A stretch of DNA of 64,000 nucleotides, taken from contig NZ_JAUCYU010000001.1 of the NCBI RefSeq assembly GCF_030373445.1, positions 1 to 64,000 of the forward strand, written 5' to 3'. The notes under the pieces were generated by a model. It did not search any database. It saw only the letters and a program-made list of their open reading frames with translations, and was not told where the DNA came from. Below are positions 46,440 through 54,806 of the stretch, piece after piece; within the stretch, counting starts at the first letter, position 1, and each line of letters opens with the position of its first letter. The translations under genes and the position numbers were made by a program. Source of the stretch: Roseovarius sp. (GTDB taxonomy: Bacteria; Pseudomonadota; Alphaproteobacteria; Rhodobacterales; Rhodobacteraceae).

Positions 46440-47993
46440 TCAATACTCCTGGTTGAGCGCGTCGGCGGCCGGAATCTCCCTCTCGCGACGCGCGATGTAA
46501 TCGAGCAGCGCCTCGTTGACGCCCGCGTCGAGTGTCGGCTCTTCATAGGCCTTCAGCAAGTCCCGCGCGTGGTTGACCGCGCGGATGTTCGTATCGATGC
46601 CGCCTTCGGCAACCCACTGTTCATATGCATTGTTATCGAACAGATCCGGCATGAAGAACGCACGCTGAAAGTTGGCGAGCGTATGCGCGTGGCCAAGGTA
46701 ATGCCCCCCCGGCCCGATATCGGCGACAGCGGCGACCGCCTCGTCGAAATCGTCCCAGCGGACGCCCTCGGCCATCCGGTAGGCCATGGCGCATTGCTCG
46801 GCATCGACCACGAACTTTGCCATCGAACAATGCATCCCAGCTTCGTTCCAGCCCGCCGCGTGCCACATGTAATTCGTGCCCGCCATCTGCAGCGCCATCA
46901 GCGTGGTCGCACTCTCATACCCCGCCTGCGCGTCCAGCACCTTGGCCCCGCCAAGGTTGGTCGAAGACCGCCACGGCACCCCGTAGAACCGCGCCATCTG
47001 GCCGATCATCATGTTCATCAGGCTGATCTCCGGCGTCCCCGCCATCGGCGCCCCGGATTTCATGCTCACGGTCGACAGGTAATGCCCGTAGATCGCAGGG
47101 CAGCCCTTGCGAACGACCTGCGTATAGGCCAGCGCCGACAGCGCCTCTGCATTGAGCTGCGCCACCGACGGCGCCACCGACGCCGGCGTATTCGCCCCGC
47201 CCAGCACGAAGGGAGAGCACAGAACCGGCTGGTTCTTCCGGCAGAACGCCCGCATCGCCCCCAGCATCGTTTCGTCCCACACCAGGGGCGAGTTGCCGTT
47301 GCAATTGCCGGTGACGACCGGGTGATTCTCCATGAACGCTTCGCCAAAGAGGATCGCGCACATCTCCATCACGTCCTCGGCGTTTTTCGGGCTGGTGGTC
47401 ATGCCCATGAACGTCTTGTCGGAATGCTTCATCGACGAATAGGTGATCCGCAGGTGCCGCTGGCTGATCGGGTGATCGTAAGGTTCCACGATATGATGCG
47501 CCGAGCTGTGCAGCGCCGGCAGCATATGCGACAGCTTGTGGAAGTTCGCGAGGTCCTCCAGCGTCGGGTTCCGCCGCACATCGTCGAGGTCGCGCAGGTA
47601 GGGCGCACCGGTCATCGGCACGAACATGGCATGATCGCGCCCGAACGGCAGGTTATTCACCGGGTTCCGCGCGTGATAGGTAAAGGTCTCCGGGATCGTC
47701 TTGATCAACTCCCGTACCAGTCCCCGGTCGAGGTAAACCGTCTCCCCCACCACCTTCGCCCCGGCGGCTTTCCAGTCGGCCAGCGCGATCTCGTCGCGGA
47801 ACACCACGCCCACGTTTTCAAGGATATGCATCGAGGCATTGTCGATCCGCTCGACCTGCTCCCCATCCATTGGCTCGGTCAGCGGAATGCCCCGCTTCAG
47901 CGCGGGCAGCATCGTGAAATCCCGCTTCTGCCGCGCCGATGTCCGCGCCCCGCGGCCCCGCCGGGCCGCTCTCTTCTCTGCCACATCAGCCAT
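46440..47993 (-). CDS. MttB-family (trimethylamine methyltransferase-like) protein, non-pyrrolysine
   Basis: 517 residues. The TIM-barrel family pattern is clear (IDNASMHILENVGVVF, TGAPYLRDLDDVRRNPTLED, SSMKHSDKTFMG, TGNCNGNSPLVWDE). There is no in-frame TAG, so it belongs to the pyrrolysine-free branch whose known members demethylate quaternary amines such as glycine betaine or proline betaine onto a corrinoid protein. A corrinoid protein gene is not adjacent. I chose the ATG at 47993; 11 extra residues upstream are unlikely. Confidence 0.88.
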   Translation of the reverse strand: MADVAEKRAARRGRGARTSARQKRDFTMLPALKRGIPLTEPMDGEQVERIDNASMHILENVGVVFRDEIALADWKAAGAKVVGETVYLDRGLVRELIKTIPETFTYHARNPVNNLPFGRDHAMFVPMTGAPYLRDLDDVRRNPTLEDLANFHKLSHMLPALHSSAHHIVEPYDHPISQRHLRITYSSMKHSDKTFMGMTTSPKNAEDVMEMCAILFGEAFMENHPVVTGNCNGNSPLVWDETMLGAMRAFCRKNQPVLCSPFVLGGANTPASVAPSVAQLNAEALSALAYTQVVRKGCPAIYGHYLSTVSMKSGAPMAGTPEISLMNMMIGQMARFYGVPWRSSTNLGGAKVLDAQAGYESATTLMALQMAGTNYMWHAAGWNEAGMHCSMAKFVVDAEQCAMAYRMAEGVRWDDFDEAVAAVADIGPGGHYLGHAHTLANFQRAFFMPDLFDNNAYEQWVAEGGIDTNIRAVNHARDLLKAYEEPTLDAGVNEALLDYIARREREIPAADALNQEY

Positions 47994-48010
47994 GATGCGC
48001 CGTCCTTCTC

Positions 48011-48065
48011 GTAGGGTGGGTGCCAACCCACCGTTGCGCGCGTGGTGGGTTCACACCCACCCTAC
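48011..48065 (-). repeat. Dispersed hairpin repeat (GTAGGGTGGGTG type), long copy
   Basis: Outer arms GTAGGGTGGGTG (48011-48022) and CACCCACCCTAC (48054-48065) plus inner arms AACCCACC (48025-48032) and GGTGGGTT (48044-48051) form a long hairpin. It fills the gap between the ALDH stop and the MttB-like start. The ALDH stop codon (48062-48064) lies inside the right arm. Shorter copies occur at 53344 and 54782. Confidence 0.8.
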
Positions 48066-49555
48066 CCGACGTTGTCGCCGTCCTTCGGATCGGTCAGTTC
48101 GATCCAGATGGTCTTCATCTCGGTGAACTGGTCATGGGCGTGTATGGAATTGTCGCGCCCGCCGAAGCCCGATTGCTTGTATCCGCCGAAGGGGGTGGAG
48201 ATATCGCCCTCGCCGTAGCAGTTCACCGTCACCGTGCCCGCCCGGATCTCCCGCGCGGCACGGATCGCCTTGCGCACATTGCCGGTGAAGACCGACGCCG
48301 CGAGGCCATACTCGGTGTCGTTGGCCAGCTGGATCGCCTCCTCGGTGCTGGCCACCTCGATGACCGACAGGACCGGCCCGAAGATCTCTTCGCGCGCCTT
48401 CGCGTCGCTCTTCTTCACCTCGTAAACCGTGGGCTCGACGAAATTCCCCTTGGGCTTGCCACCGCCCGCGACGGCCTTGCCCTTCAGGTACCTGGAAACC
48501 TTCTTGCAATGCTCGCCATCGATCAGCGCGCCCAGATGCATCGCCGGATCCAACGGATCGCCCGTCTTCCAGTCGCGCATCCGAGCCGCGATCCGCTCCA
48601 GCAGGGCCTCCTTCACCGCCTTGTGCACGATCAGCCGCGAGGTCGCCGAACAGTTCTCGCCCATGTTCCAGAAGGCCGCGTTGACCACGTGCTCTGCCAC
48701 GTGATCGAGGTTCTCGGCATCTTCCAGCACCACCGCCGGGTTCTTGCCGCCGCATTCCAGCGTGACCTTCTTCATGTTGCTGTCGGCCGAATAGCGCAGG
48801 AACCGCTTGCCGGTCTCGGTCGAGCCGGTAAAGCTCACCATGTCGATGCCCATGTGCAGCCCCAGCGGCTCGCCCACGCCCGGCCCGTCGCCCGGCAGCA
48901 CCTGCAGCACACCGCGCGGAATGCCCGCCATATGCGCCACCTCGGCCAGCCGCAGGGCGGTCAGGCTGGTCTGCTCGGCCGGTTTCACGATCACCGAGTT
49001 CCCGGCGGCCAGCGCCGGGCCGATCTTCCACGCCATCATCAGCATCGGGAAGTTCCACGGCAGCACGGCGGCCACCACGCCCAGGGGCTCGCGCACGATC
49101 ATCGAAATCGCGTCATCGCCCGACGGCGCGGCCTGGTCATAGATCTTGTCGATCAGCTCGCCATGCCACTTGATCGTGTGAATGGTCTCCGGCACATCGA
49201 TCGTCTCGCAATCCCGGATGGGCTTGCCGCTGTCGAGGCTCTCCATCACCGCCAGCTCGTGCCGCCGCCGGGTGATCAGCTTGCAGAACCGGATCAGCAC
49301 GTCCTTCCGCTCCGACGGGTGCGCCCGCGACCACTCTCCCCGGTCGAACGCCTCCCGCGCCTTCTTCACGGCGAAATCCACGTCCTCGGCATTGGCGGTC
49401 GAGATTTTCTTCAGCACCTCGCCCGTCGCCGGGTTCACCGTCTCCATCACCGGGCCGTTCCCCTTGCGGAACTTCCCGTCGATGAACGGCGCGGCGGGCA
49501 GGTCGAGGTCGGCGGCGATGGCGGCGTATTCCTCGCGGGTCAGTAACTCGGTCAT
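48062..49555 (-). CDS. Aldehyde dehydrogenase family protein
   Basis: 497 residues. Catalytic Cys302 in GENCSA, general base Glu267 in LECGG and Asn168 in PWNFP are all in place, with the NAD motif FTGSTETG. It most resembles betaine-aldehyde / gamma-glutamyl-aminobutyraldehyde dehydrogenases. Its ATG overlaps the stop of the DHDPS-like gene (ATGA). It would oxidise the aldehyde made by the oxidase or lyase of this operon. Confidence 0.92.
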   Translation of the reverse strand: MTELLTREEYAAIAADLDLPAAPFIDGKFRKGNGPVMETVNPATGEVLKKISTANAEDVDFAVKKAREAFDRGEWSRAHPSERKDVLIRFCKLITRRRHELAVMESLDSGKPIRDCETIDVPETIHTIKWHGELIDKIYDQAAPSGDDAISMIVREPLGVVAAVLPWNFPMLMMAWKIGPALAAGNSVIVKPAEQTSLTALRLAEVAHMAGIPRGVLQVLPGDGPGVGEPLGLHMGIDMVSFTGSTETGKRFLRYSADSNMKKVTLECGGKNPAVVLEDAENLDHVAEHVVNAAFWNMGENCSATSRLIVHKAVKEALLERIAARMRDWKTGDPLDPAMHLGALIDGEHCKKVSRYLKGKAVAGGGKPKGNFVEPTVYEVKKSDAKAREEIFGPVLSVIEVASTEEAIQLANDTEYGLAASVFTGNVRKAIRAAREIRAGTVTVNCYGEGDISTPFGGYKQSGFGGRDNSIHAHDQFTEMKTIWIELTDPKDGDNVG

Positions 49556-50460
49556 TTGGCCTCTCCCGTGATCGCGGCGATGGAGGTGTCGAGCGTGCGG
49601 ATCACCTCTTCCAGCGCACGCTTGTCGTCCTTGTTGAGCGGTTGCAGCGGCTTGCGGGGCGGCCCGCACTCGATGCCGCGCATGGTGACGCCGTGCTTGA
49701 TGCACTGGATGAACTTGCCGCCCTGTTCCAGCACGCTCATCAGCGGCATCATCGCCGACATGATCCTGCGGCCCTTGGTGAAATCGCCCTCGACCACGCA
49801 GGCCCTGTAGAGCGCCACATGCGCCTCAGGTGCGAAATTCGACCCGGCACAAACCCAGCCTTTCGCGCCCCAGGCAAAGAACTCCAGCGCCTGGTCATCC
49901 ATCCCGCACAGCAGGCCCAGGTGCGGATACTCCCGCGCGATCATATGCAGCCGGTTGATATCCCCGCTGCTCTCCTTGATCCCGCAGAAATTGGGGCTCC
50001 GGCCAAGACGGTCGAGCGTCTCCTCGTCCATGTTCACGCCCATCCGGCCCGGGTAGTTGTAAAGCATCACCGGCATGTCGACCGCCCGGTCGATGGCGAG
50101 CGCATGCAGCGCGATCTCGCGCCCCGTCGGCACCGAATAGGGCGGCGTGGCGACAAGAATGGCCTCGGCCCCCACGTCCTTCGCCATCTTCGCAAATTCG
50201 ATGCTGTCCTCCGTGCGCAGCGCGCCGGTGCCCACCACCAGCGGCACCCGCCCGCCGATCATCTCCTTCGTGATCTTGGCCAGCCGCGCCCGCTCCTCGA
50301 ACGTCTGGGCGTAATATTCCCCCGTGGTCCCGGCCGAGATGATCCCGTTCACGCCACCGGCGATCAGGTACTCCACCACCTCGGCCAGCGCGGCCTCGTT
50401 GATCGAGAAATCGGCGTTCAGGGGCGTGACGATGGGCGTCCAGATCCCTTCAAACTGCAT
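49552..50460 (-). CDS. Dihydrodipicolinate synthase family lyase/deaminase
   Basis: 302 residues. The Schiff-base Lys162 (CGIKES), Tyr136 in LYNYPGRMG and GTTGEYY (44-50) match the class I aldolase fold of DapA/NanA relatives. Being followed by an aldehyde dehydrogenase and regulated by GntR suggests a catabolic lyase, not lysine synthesis. One known pairing of this kind is pyrroline-4-hydroxy-2-carboxylate deaminase with ketoglutarate semialdehyde dehydrogenase. It overlaps the gntR end by 11 bases. Confidence 0.88.
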   Translation of the reverse strand: MQFEGIWTPIVTPLNADFSINEAALAEVVEYLIAGGVNGIISAGTTGEYYAQTFEERARLAKITKEMIGGRVPLVVGTGALRTEDSIEFAKMAKDVGAEAILVATPPYSVPTGREIALHALAIDRAVDMPVMLYNYPGRMGVNMDEETLDRLGRSPNFCGIKESSGDINRLHMIAREYPHLGLLCGMDDQALEFFAWGAKGWVCAGSNFAPEAHVALYRACVVEGDFTKGRRIMSAMMPLMSVLEQGGKFIQCIKHGVTMRGIECGPPRKPLQPLNKDDKRALEEVIRTLDTSIAAITGEAK

Positions 50461-51154
50461 TGGCGCGGTCCTCTTTGGAAAGCACGTCAAGCGGGAGGGG
50501 GTCAGGGGTGACAAACCGCTCCAGCCGGTCGCGCGACAGGTTCCAGTGTTCGATGGTCAAATCGACGATCCCGTCGGCGTCATGCGCCTCGATGGCGGCG
50601 ATCATCGCGTCGTGATGCTCGATGGCGGCCTTCACCCGCGCCGTCTCGTCCTCCGACGCCGGGCGATAGAAGGTCTGGCTCAACCGCGTATGGTCGATCA
50701 GCATCCGGTTGAGACTGGCCAGCAGGTACGGGTTATGCGCCATCTCGCCGATCTGCCGGTGAAACCGGTGATTGAGCAGCGCGGCGCTCCCCGCATCCCC
50801 CGCCTCGTTCGCCGCGCGAAATTCCTCCTGCGTGGCTTTCAGCGGCGCGATCTCGTCCGCACGCCGGTTCTCGGCCGCCAGCCGCGCCACGTTCGCATAG
50901 ATCATCGGCGCGGTCTGGAAGAACATCCGCATCACCGGCAGGTCCATCGACGCCACCTTCGGCCCCCGGTTCTGGCCCTGCGTCAAGTACCCCTCGCCCG
51001 CCAGCCGCTGGAATATCTCCCGCACCGGCGTGCGCGACAGGCCGTACTCGGCACAAATCGCCGCCTCGTCCAGATCGGCGCCGGGCGCAATCTCCTGCCG
51101 CAGGATGCGCATCCGCAGGTCTTCGAGGCACTGGGTCTTCCGGTCGGGGGCCAT
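50450..51154 (-). CDS. GntR family regulator with FCD domain
   Basis: 234 residues. Winged helix at about 8-72 (GADLDEAAICAEYGLSRTPVREIFQRLAGEGYL), FCD domain from about 80 with NHRFHRQIGEMAHN. AAAGGA precedes the ATG at 51154. It is the first gene of the eight-gene operon, 15 bases from a 28-base dyad (51169-51196), so autoregulation and control of the operon are likely. Confidence 0.88.
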   Translation of the reverse strand: MAPDRKTQCLEDLRMRILRQEIAPGADLDEAAICAEYGLSRTPVREIFQRLAGEGYLTQGQNRGPKVASMDLPVMRMFFQTAPMIYANVARLAAENRRADEIAPLKATQEEFRAANEAGDAGSAALLNHRFHRQIGEMAHNPYLLASLNRMLIDHTRLSQTFYRPASEDETARVKAAIEHHDAMIAAIEAHDADGIVDLTIEHWNLSRDRLERFVTPDPLPLDVLSKEDRANAV

Positions 51155-51168
51155 GGCGAATCCTTTCT

Positions 51169-51196
51169 GAATACGCAATGTATACATTCTGTATTC
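51169..51196. promoter_or_regulatory. GntR-type operator, extended dyad
   Basis: Inner palindrome AATGTATACATT (51177-51188) and outer arms GAATAC (51169-51174) and GTATTC (51191-51196) share one centre; only the GC and CT pairs between them break the symmetry. ATGTATACAT cores are common for FCD-type GntR regulators. It sits 15 bases before the gntR start. Confidence 0.75.
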
Positions 51197-51259
51197 ACGT
51201 GTCGAGAAGATTCAAACGACGCGCCCGACCACAAGGCCAGACGCCTTCGGCGAGAGTAT

Positions 51260-51427
51260 TTTCAGAAAAGTGAAAGCAAGGGGATTAAACCCCTGCTTCT
51301 TCTGGCTGAAAGTATCCCGGGGAGCCGGCATTGGTGCGCCATTGGTTCAAGCCCAATGGCGGCGGGGCTGGCCCCTCAAGGCCTGCGTGGCCCGAACGCA
51401 AACCAACCGGCCGCGCCGCAAGGCGCG
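51260..51427 (-). terminator. Cluster of hairpins between the two minus-strand operons
   Basis: Three structures lie 3' of the 51437-58173 operon. CGCGCC-GCAA-GGCGCG (51412-51427) begins ten bases after the last stop. CGCCATTGG / CCAATGGCG (51337-51345 and 51353-51361) follows. A nested hairpin comes last, with TTTCAG/CTGAAA outside and AAGCA-A-GGGG/CCCC-TGCTT inside (51260-51311). They separate this operon from the gntR promoter. Confidence 0.6.
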
Positions 51428-51436
51428 CCTGTCAGG

Positions 51437-52027
51437 TCAGGCGATCTTCGGATCGGAAGTGCTGTTTTCCCAGTCCGGCTCGAAGCCCAGCACGACCGTG
51501 TCCCCCGGAATGCCGGGGTTGAACAGCCGGTTATGCGCCATCGTCGCCTTGTGCAGAAGGTTGTGCGGCGCCAGCCGCCAGACCTTGCAGTCAAGTTCGA
51601 ACCGCTGGGAATAGGCCTCGAAGACCAGCGTACAGCGCCCGGCCTCGTGGATCTGTGCCGCGCCGGGCGAGTCCGGCGGGAAGGTGGCGGTCAGGATATC
51701 CGAGAACTCCGCCGCCTGCTGGTAATACCCCGCCGCGAGGAACCGGATCGCCTGATCGCGCCGCTGCGCCGGGTCGTTGGTCTTGGCTGCCATGTGCTCC
51801 AGCTCCGGCGTCACCGAGTAGCCCGGCGTCTTGCTCATAACCGTGATCACCGCGCCCAGCGGCTCGCTTTCCCCCGGCAGGAACACCTCAGGCATGATCG
51901 CGTCATCCGGCCGCCCGTCCTTGTCGCGCATCGCCATCTGCCGCACCCGGCATTGCCAGCGCAGGAACCCCATGCGCAGCGGGTGGTCGGAAAAGCTCTG
52001 CCCGAATTGAGAGGCCAGCGAACTCAT
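51437..52027 (-). CDS. Conserved-looking protein of unknown function
   Basis: 196 residues, not recognised. It is soluble, has no signal peptide, and contains RWQCRVRQMAMRDKDGRPDDAI and APHNLLHKATMAHNRLFNPGIPGDTVVLGFEPDW. Its ATG overlaps the stop of the C-N hydrolase gene (ATGA), so it is the last gene of the GS-glx operon. A linked metabolic role is inferred from this coupling only. Confidence 0.65.
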   Translation of the reverse strand: MSSLASQFGQSFSDHPLRMGFLRWQCRVRQMAMRDKDGRPDDAIMPEVFLPGESEPLGAVITVMSKTPGYSVTPELEHMAAKTNDPAQRRDQAIRFLAAGYYQQAAEFSDILTATFPPDSPGAAQIHEAGRCTLVFEAYSQRFELDCKVWRLAPHNLLHKATMAHNRLFNPGIPGDTVVLGFEPDWENSTSDPKIA

Positions 52028-52872
52028 GCAACGCTCCTGTGCGATGATCGGGAAAGGGTAAAGGGCCGGTCGTTCATCAGGCTGGGCACGCGCCCCTCCG
52101 CCTCGGCCACGGCGTCGAGGTCGATCCGCGCCTGCACCACGCCGGGGATCGTGCCACCATCACAGATCACCTCGCCCCAGGGGCTGATCACCAGCGAATG
52201 GCCATAACACTCGCCCCCGCCCGGCACCGGGCCGATGGCACAGGCGGAGATGACGAACCGCGTGGTCTCGATCGCCCGCGCCCGGTTCAGCACGTGCCAA
52301 TGCGCCTCGCCGGACTTCTTCGTGAACGCGGCCGGGCAGATCAATATCTCCGCCCCCGCCTGCGCCAGCGTGCGGAACAGCTCCGGAAAGCGCAGGTCGT
52401 AACAGATCGTGTGGCCGATCCGGGCAAAGGGCGTGTCATGGATCACCGCCTTCGACCCGGGGCTCACCCTTGCGCTCTCGCGATAGACCTCGGTCTCCGA
52501 CAACTGGATGTCGAACATGTTGATCTTGTCGTACCGCCCGCGGATCTCGCCCGCATCGTCCAGCATGAAACCGCGGTTGATGATCCGCCCGTCCGGCCCG
52601 TCCACGGCGATGGACCCGAGGTTGACCCACACCTTCCGGTCCCGCGCGAACCCCTGCATTTCCTGCAGGAACGGGTGTTTCTCCTCCGGCGCGGAGGGCG
52701 GCGCCACCGCCGCCCCCTCGGTCGCCAGCCCGCCGCAATATTCCGGCAGGAAAAGGATATCCGCGCCCGCCCGCGCCGCCGTGTCGGCCAGCGGCAAGGC
52801 CTCGTCCAGCGCCGAACGGAAATCGGGCCGGGGCCGTGTCTGCAGACAGGCGATATCAAGCGGGCGCGGCAT
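52024..52872 (-). CDS. Carbon-nitrogen hydrolase (nitrilase superfamily)
   Basis: 282 residues with the catalytic triad Glu44 (LPEYCG), Lys116 (YDKINMF) and Cys157 (TICYDLRFPEL). The sequence is closest in style to the Nit2 / omega-amidase branch that hydrolyses alpha-keto amides. It starts six bases after the preceding gene and overlaps the next. In this operon it may cleave an amide made or carried by the GS/glx system. Confidence 0.88.
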   Translation of the reverse strand: MPRPLDIACLQTRPRPDFRSALDEALPLADTAARAGADILFLPEYCGGLATEGAAVAPPSAPEEKHPFLQEMQGFARDRKVWVNLGSIAVDGPDGRIINRGFMLDDAGEIRGRYDKINMFDIQLSETEVYRESARVSPGSKAVIHDTPFARIGHTICYDLRFPELFRTLAQAGAEILICPAAFTKKSGEAHWHVLNRARAIETTRFVISACAIGPVPGGGECYGHSLVISPWGEVICDGGTIPGVVQARIDLDAVAEAEGRVPSLMNDRPFTLSRSSHRSVA

Positions 52873-52878
52873 GATGCT

Positions 52879-53292
52879 TCAGAACTTCATGTACGCCTTG
52901 CGCAGCGCCACCAGCGGGTGCCGGTCGGACATCTGGAACTTCAAAAGAAGCTCGCGTGCGATCATGTCACGGTCCTGCTGGTTGTCGGGCAGGTCGAGCG
53001 TGTCGGGCACCCGGATCCAGCCATTGTTGTTCCGGTCGAACACGGCAGGGGCGCCTTCCTCGTAGCCCATGTGCACGTCTTCCAGCCAGTTCAGATCGTC
53101 CCAGCCCATGACCTCCATGTATTTCTGAAGATAGGGCGTGATCCGGTCGTAATCCGGCACCAGGTTCACGTCGTAGCGATAGCCGATATGCTGGCCGATT
53201 TCCTTCTCACGCTCCGAGCCAAGCCCGTCGGCGTCCTTCAGGAACTGGTCGACATCGGTGATCTCCGAGCCGCGGTACTGTGTTCCAGCCAT
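52879..53292 (-). CDS. Protein of unknown function in the glx operon
   Basis: 137 residues from MAGTQYRGSEITDVDQFLKDADGLG. It is rich in acidic, Tyr and Trp residues, with no signal or membrane segment, and ends LLLKFQMSDRHPLVALRKAYMKF. An open frame extends upstream through a repeat (53344) and is not coding-like. I do not recognise the family. Its fixed place after the glxD-like gene suggests an accessory subunit. Confidence 0.6.
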   Translation of the reverse strand: MAGTQYRGSEITDVDQFLKDADGLGSEREKEIGQHIGYRYDVNLVPDYDRITPYLQKYMEVMGWDDLNWLEDVHMGYEEGAPAVFDRNNNGWIRVPDTLDLPDNQQDRDMIARELLLKFQMSDRHPLVALRKAYMKF

Positions 53293-53343
53293 GTGTCTCT
53301 CTCCTTGTCGGAAAGGTGGGTCTTCCCACCCCACGGTCAACCC

Positions 53344-53365
53344 GTAGGGTGGGTGCGAACCCACC
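53344..53365 (-). repeat. Dispersed hairpin repeat, short copy
   Basis: GTAGGGTGGGTGC then GAACCCACC ends three bases from the TAA of the glxD-like gene (53368-53370). GGTGGG and CCCACC can pair into a small hairpin. It matches 54782-54803 at all but one position. A second small GGTGGG-TCTT-CCCACC hairpin lies at 53315-53330. Confidence 0.75.
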
Positions 53366-53367
53366 AT

Positions 53368-54732
53368 TTAGAAGTGGTGATAATCCGCGATGCCCACGGT
53401 ATGGTTGGTGCCCGCAAGCGGCACACCGGCCATGGCCGAGGCTTCCATCGTCAGCGCGGCAATATCCTCCGGCTCCAGCGAGTGGATGTAGGTCTTGCCA
53501 CAGGCGCGGGCGAAAAGCTGCGCCTCGATGGTCAGCGTATGCAGGAAGTTGTAGACCCGCTCCGCCGCCGCATCCGGATCAAGCCGTTCGCGCAGCTTGG
53601 GGTCCTGCGTCGCCACGCCGACCGGGCAGCGGCCCGTGTGGCAGTGGTAGCAGTAGCCCGGCTCCGCGCCGATCTCTTCCGGGTAGTTGGCCTCGGGGAT
53701 ATCCTTGTTGCAGTTCAGCGCCATCATCGCCGAGTGGCCGATGGCGATGGCATCCGCGCCCAGCGCGATGGCCTTGGCCACGTCCGCGCCGTTCCGGATA
53801 CCGCCCGCGTAAACCAGGCTGATCTCGCCCCGCTTGCCAAGGTCGTCGATCGCCTTCCGCGCCTGGCGGATGGCGGCCATGCCCGGTACGCCGGTATCCT
53901 CGGTGGCAAGGTGCGGGCCGGCTCCGGTGCCGCCTTCCATCCCGTCGATATAGATCGAATCCGGGTCGCACTTCACCGCCATGCGCACGTCGTCATAGAC
54001 CCGCGCCGCCCCCAGCTTGAGCTGGATCGGGATCTGCCAGTCGGTCGCCTCGCGGATCTCCTGGATCTTGAGCGCAAGGTCGTCCGGGCCCAGCCAGTCG
54101 GGGTGACGCGCGGGCGAGCGTTGGTCGATCCCGGCAGGAAGCGAACGCATCTCGGCCACCTGGTCGGTCACCTTCTGACCCATCAGGTGCCCGCCAAGGC
54201 CCACCTTGCAGCCCTGCCCGATGAAGAACTCGCAGCCATCGGCCAGCACCAGGTGGTTCGGGTTGAACCCGTACCGCGACTGGATGCACTGGTAGAACCA
54301 TTTCGAGCTGAAGCGCCGCTCGTCGGGGATCATCCCACCTTCGCCCGAACAGGTCGCCGTGCCCGCCATCGTGGCGCCCCGCGCCAGCGCGGTCTTGGCC
54401 TCATACGAAAGCGCGCCAAAGGACATGCCAGTGATGTAGACCGGGATATCCAGCTCAAGCGGCTTCTTGGCGCGCGGCCCGATCACCGTCTTGGTCTCGC
54501 ATTTCTCGCGATAGCCCTCGATCACGAACCGCGTCAGCGTGCCGGGAAGGAAGGTCAGGTCATCCCAGTGCGGGATCTTCTTGAACAGCGAGAACCCCCG
54601 CATCCGGTAGCGGCCAAGCTCCGACTTGATGTGGATGTCGTCCATCACGTTGGGCGGGAAGATGAAGCTGTCGCCCAGCCGGTAATTGTCGCGGCCCAGG
54701 GGCTTTTTCTGTGGCAGATCGCCGTCAGCCAT
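53368..54732 (-). CDS. FMN-binding glutamate synthase-like protein (GlxD/MgsC-like)
   Basis: 454 residues, corresponding to the FMN/Fe-S synthase domain of GltB. The glutamate synthase pattern is visible (ALARGATMAGTATCSGEGGM, KLGAARVYDDV, EGGTGAGPHLA), and the 3Fe-4S cysteines are in GYCYHCHTGRCPVG. With GlxB- and GlxC-like partners it would make a three-part enzyme like N-methylglutamate synthase. The start at 54732 is 74 bases after the glxC-like stop. Confidence 0.9.
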   Translation of the reverse strand: MADGDLPQKKPLGRDNYRLGDSFIFPPNVMDDIHIKSELGRYRMRGFSLFKKIPHWDDLTFLPGTLTRFVIEGYREKCETKTVIGPRAKKPLELDIPVYITGMSFGALSYEAKTALARGATMAGTATCSGEGGMIPDERRFSSKWFYQCIQSRYGFNPNHLVLADGCEFFIGQGCKVGLGGHLMGQKVTDQVAEMRSLPAGIDQRSPARHPDWLGPDDLALKIQEIREATDWQIPIQLKLGAARVYDDVRMAVKCDPDSIYIDGMEGGTGAGPHLATEDTGVPGMAAIRQARKAIDDLGKRGEISLVYAGGIRNGADVAKAIALGADAIAIGHSAMMALNCNKDIPEANYPEEIGAEPGYCYHCHTGRCPVGVATQDPKLRERLDPDAAAERVYNFLHTLTIEAQLFARACGKTYIHSLEPEDIAALTMEASAMAGVPLAGTNHTVGIADYHHF

Positions 54733-54781
54733 TGTCGTGTCTCCTTATCCGTGTGCGGCGGTTGGCGCCCCCGACCCTGCC

Positions 54782-54803
54782 GTAGGGTGGGTGCCAACCC
54801 ACC
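54782..54803 (-). repeat. Dispersed hairpin repeat, short copy
   Basis: GTAGGGTGGGTGC then CAACCCACC ends three bases from the TAA of the glxC-like gene (54807-54809). Same orientation and same position relative to the stop codon as the 53344 copy. Confidence 0.75.
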
Positions 54804-54806
54804 ATT

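Noticed and set aside
46440..47993. Pyrrolysine-containing trimethylamine methyltransferase MttB
   Set aside because: The frame has no internal TAG, so it is a pyrrolysine-free family member and trimethylamine itself is an unlikely substrate.
45273..48014. Open frame of about 910 codons antisense to the P450 and MttB-like genes
   Set aside because: His/Arg/Pro-rich translation typical of antisense high-GC frames; both sense genes carry intact motifs.
49552..50460. Lysine-biosynthetic dapA
   Set aside because: Its place between gntR and an aldehyde dehydrogenase gene in a catabolic operon argues for a catabolic lyase or deaminase.
53344..54803. CRISPR-like repeats
   Set aside because: The copies are about 1.4 kb apart, self-complementary and next to stop codons; there is no regular spacer array and no cas gene.
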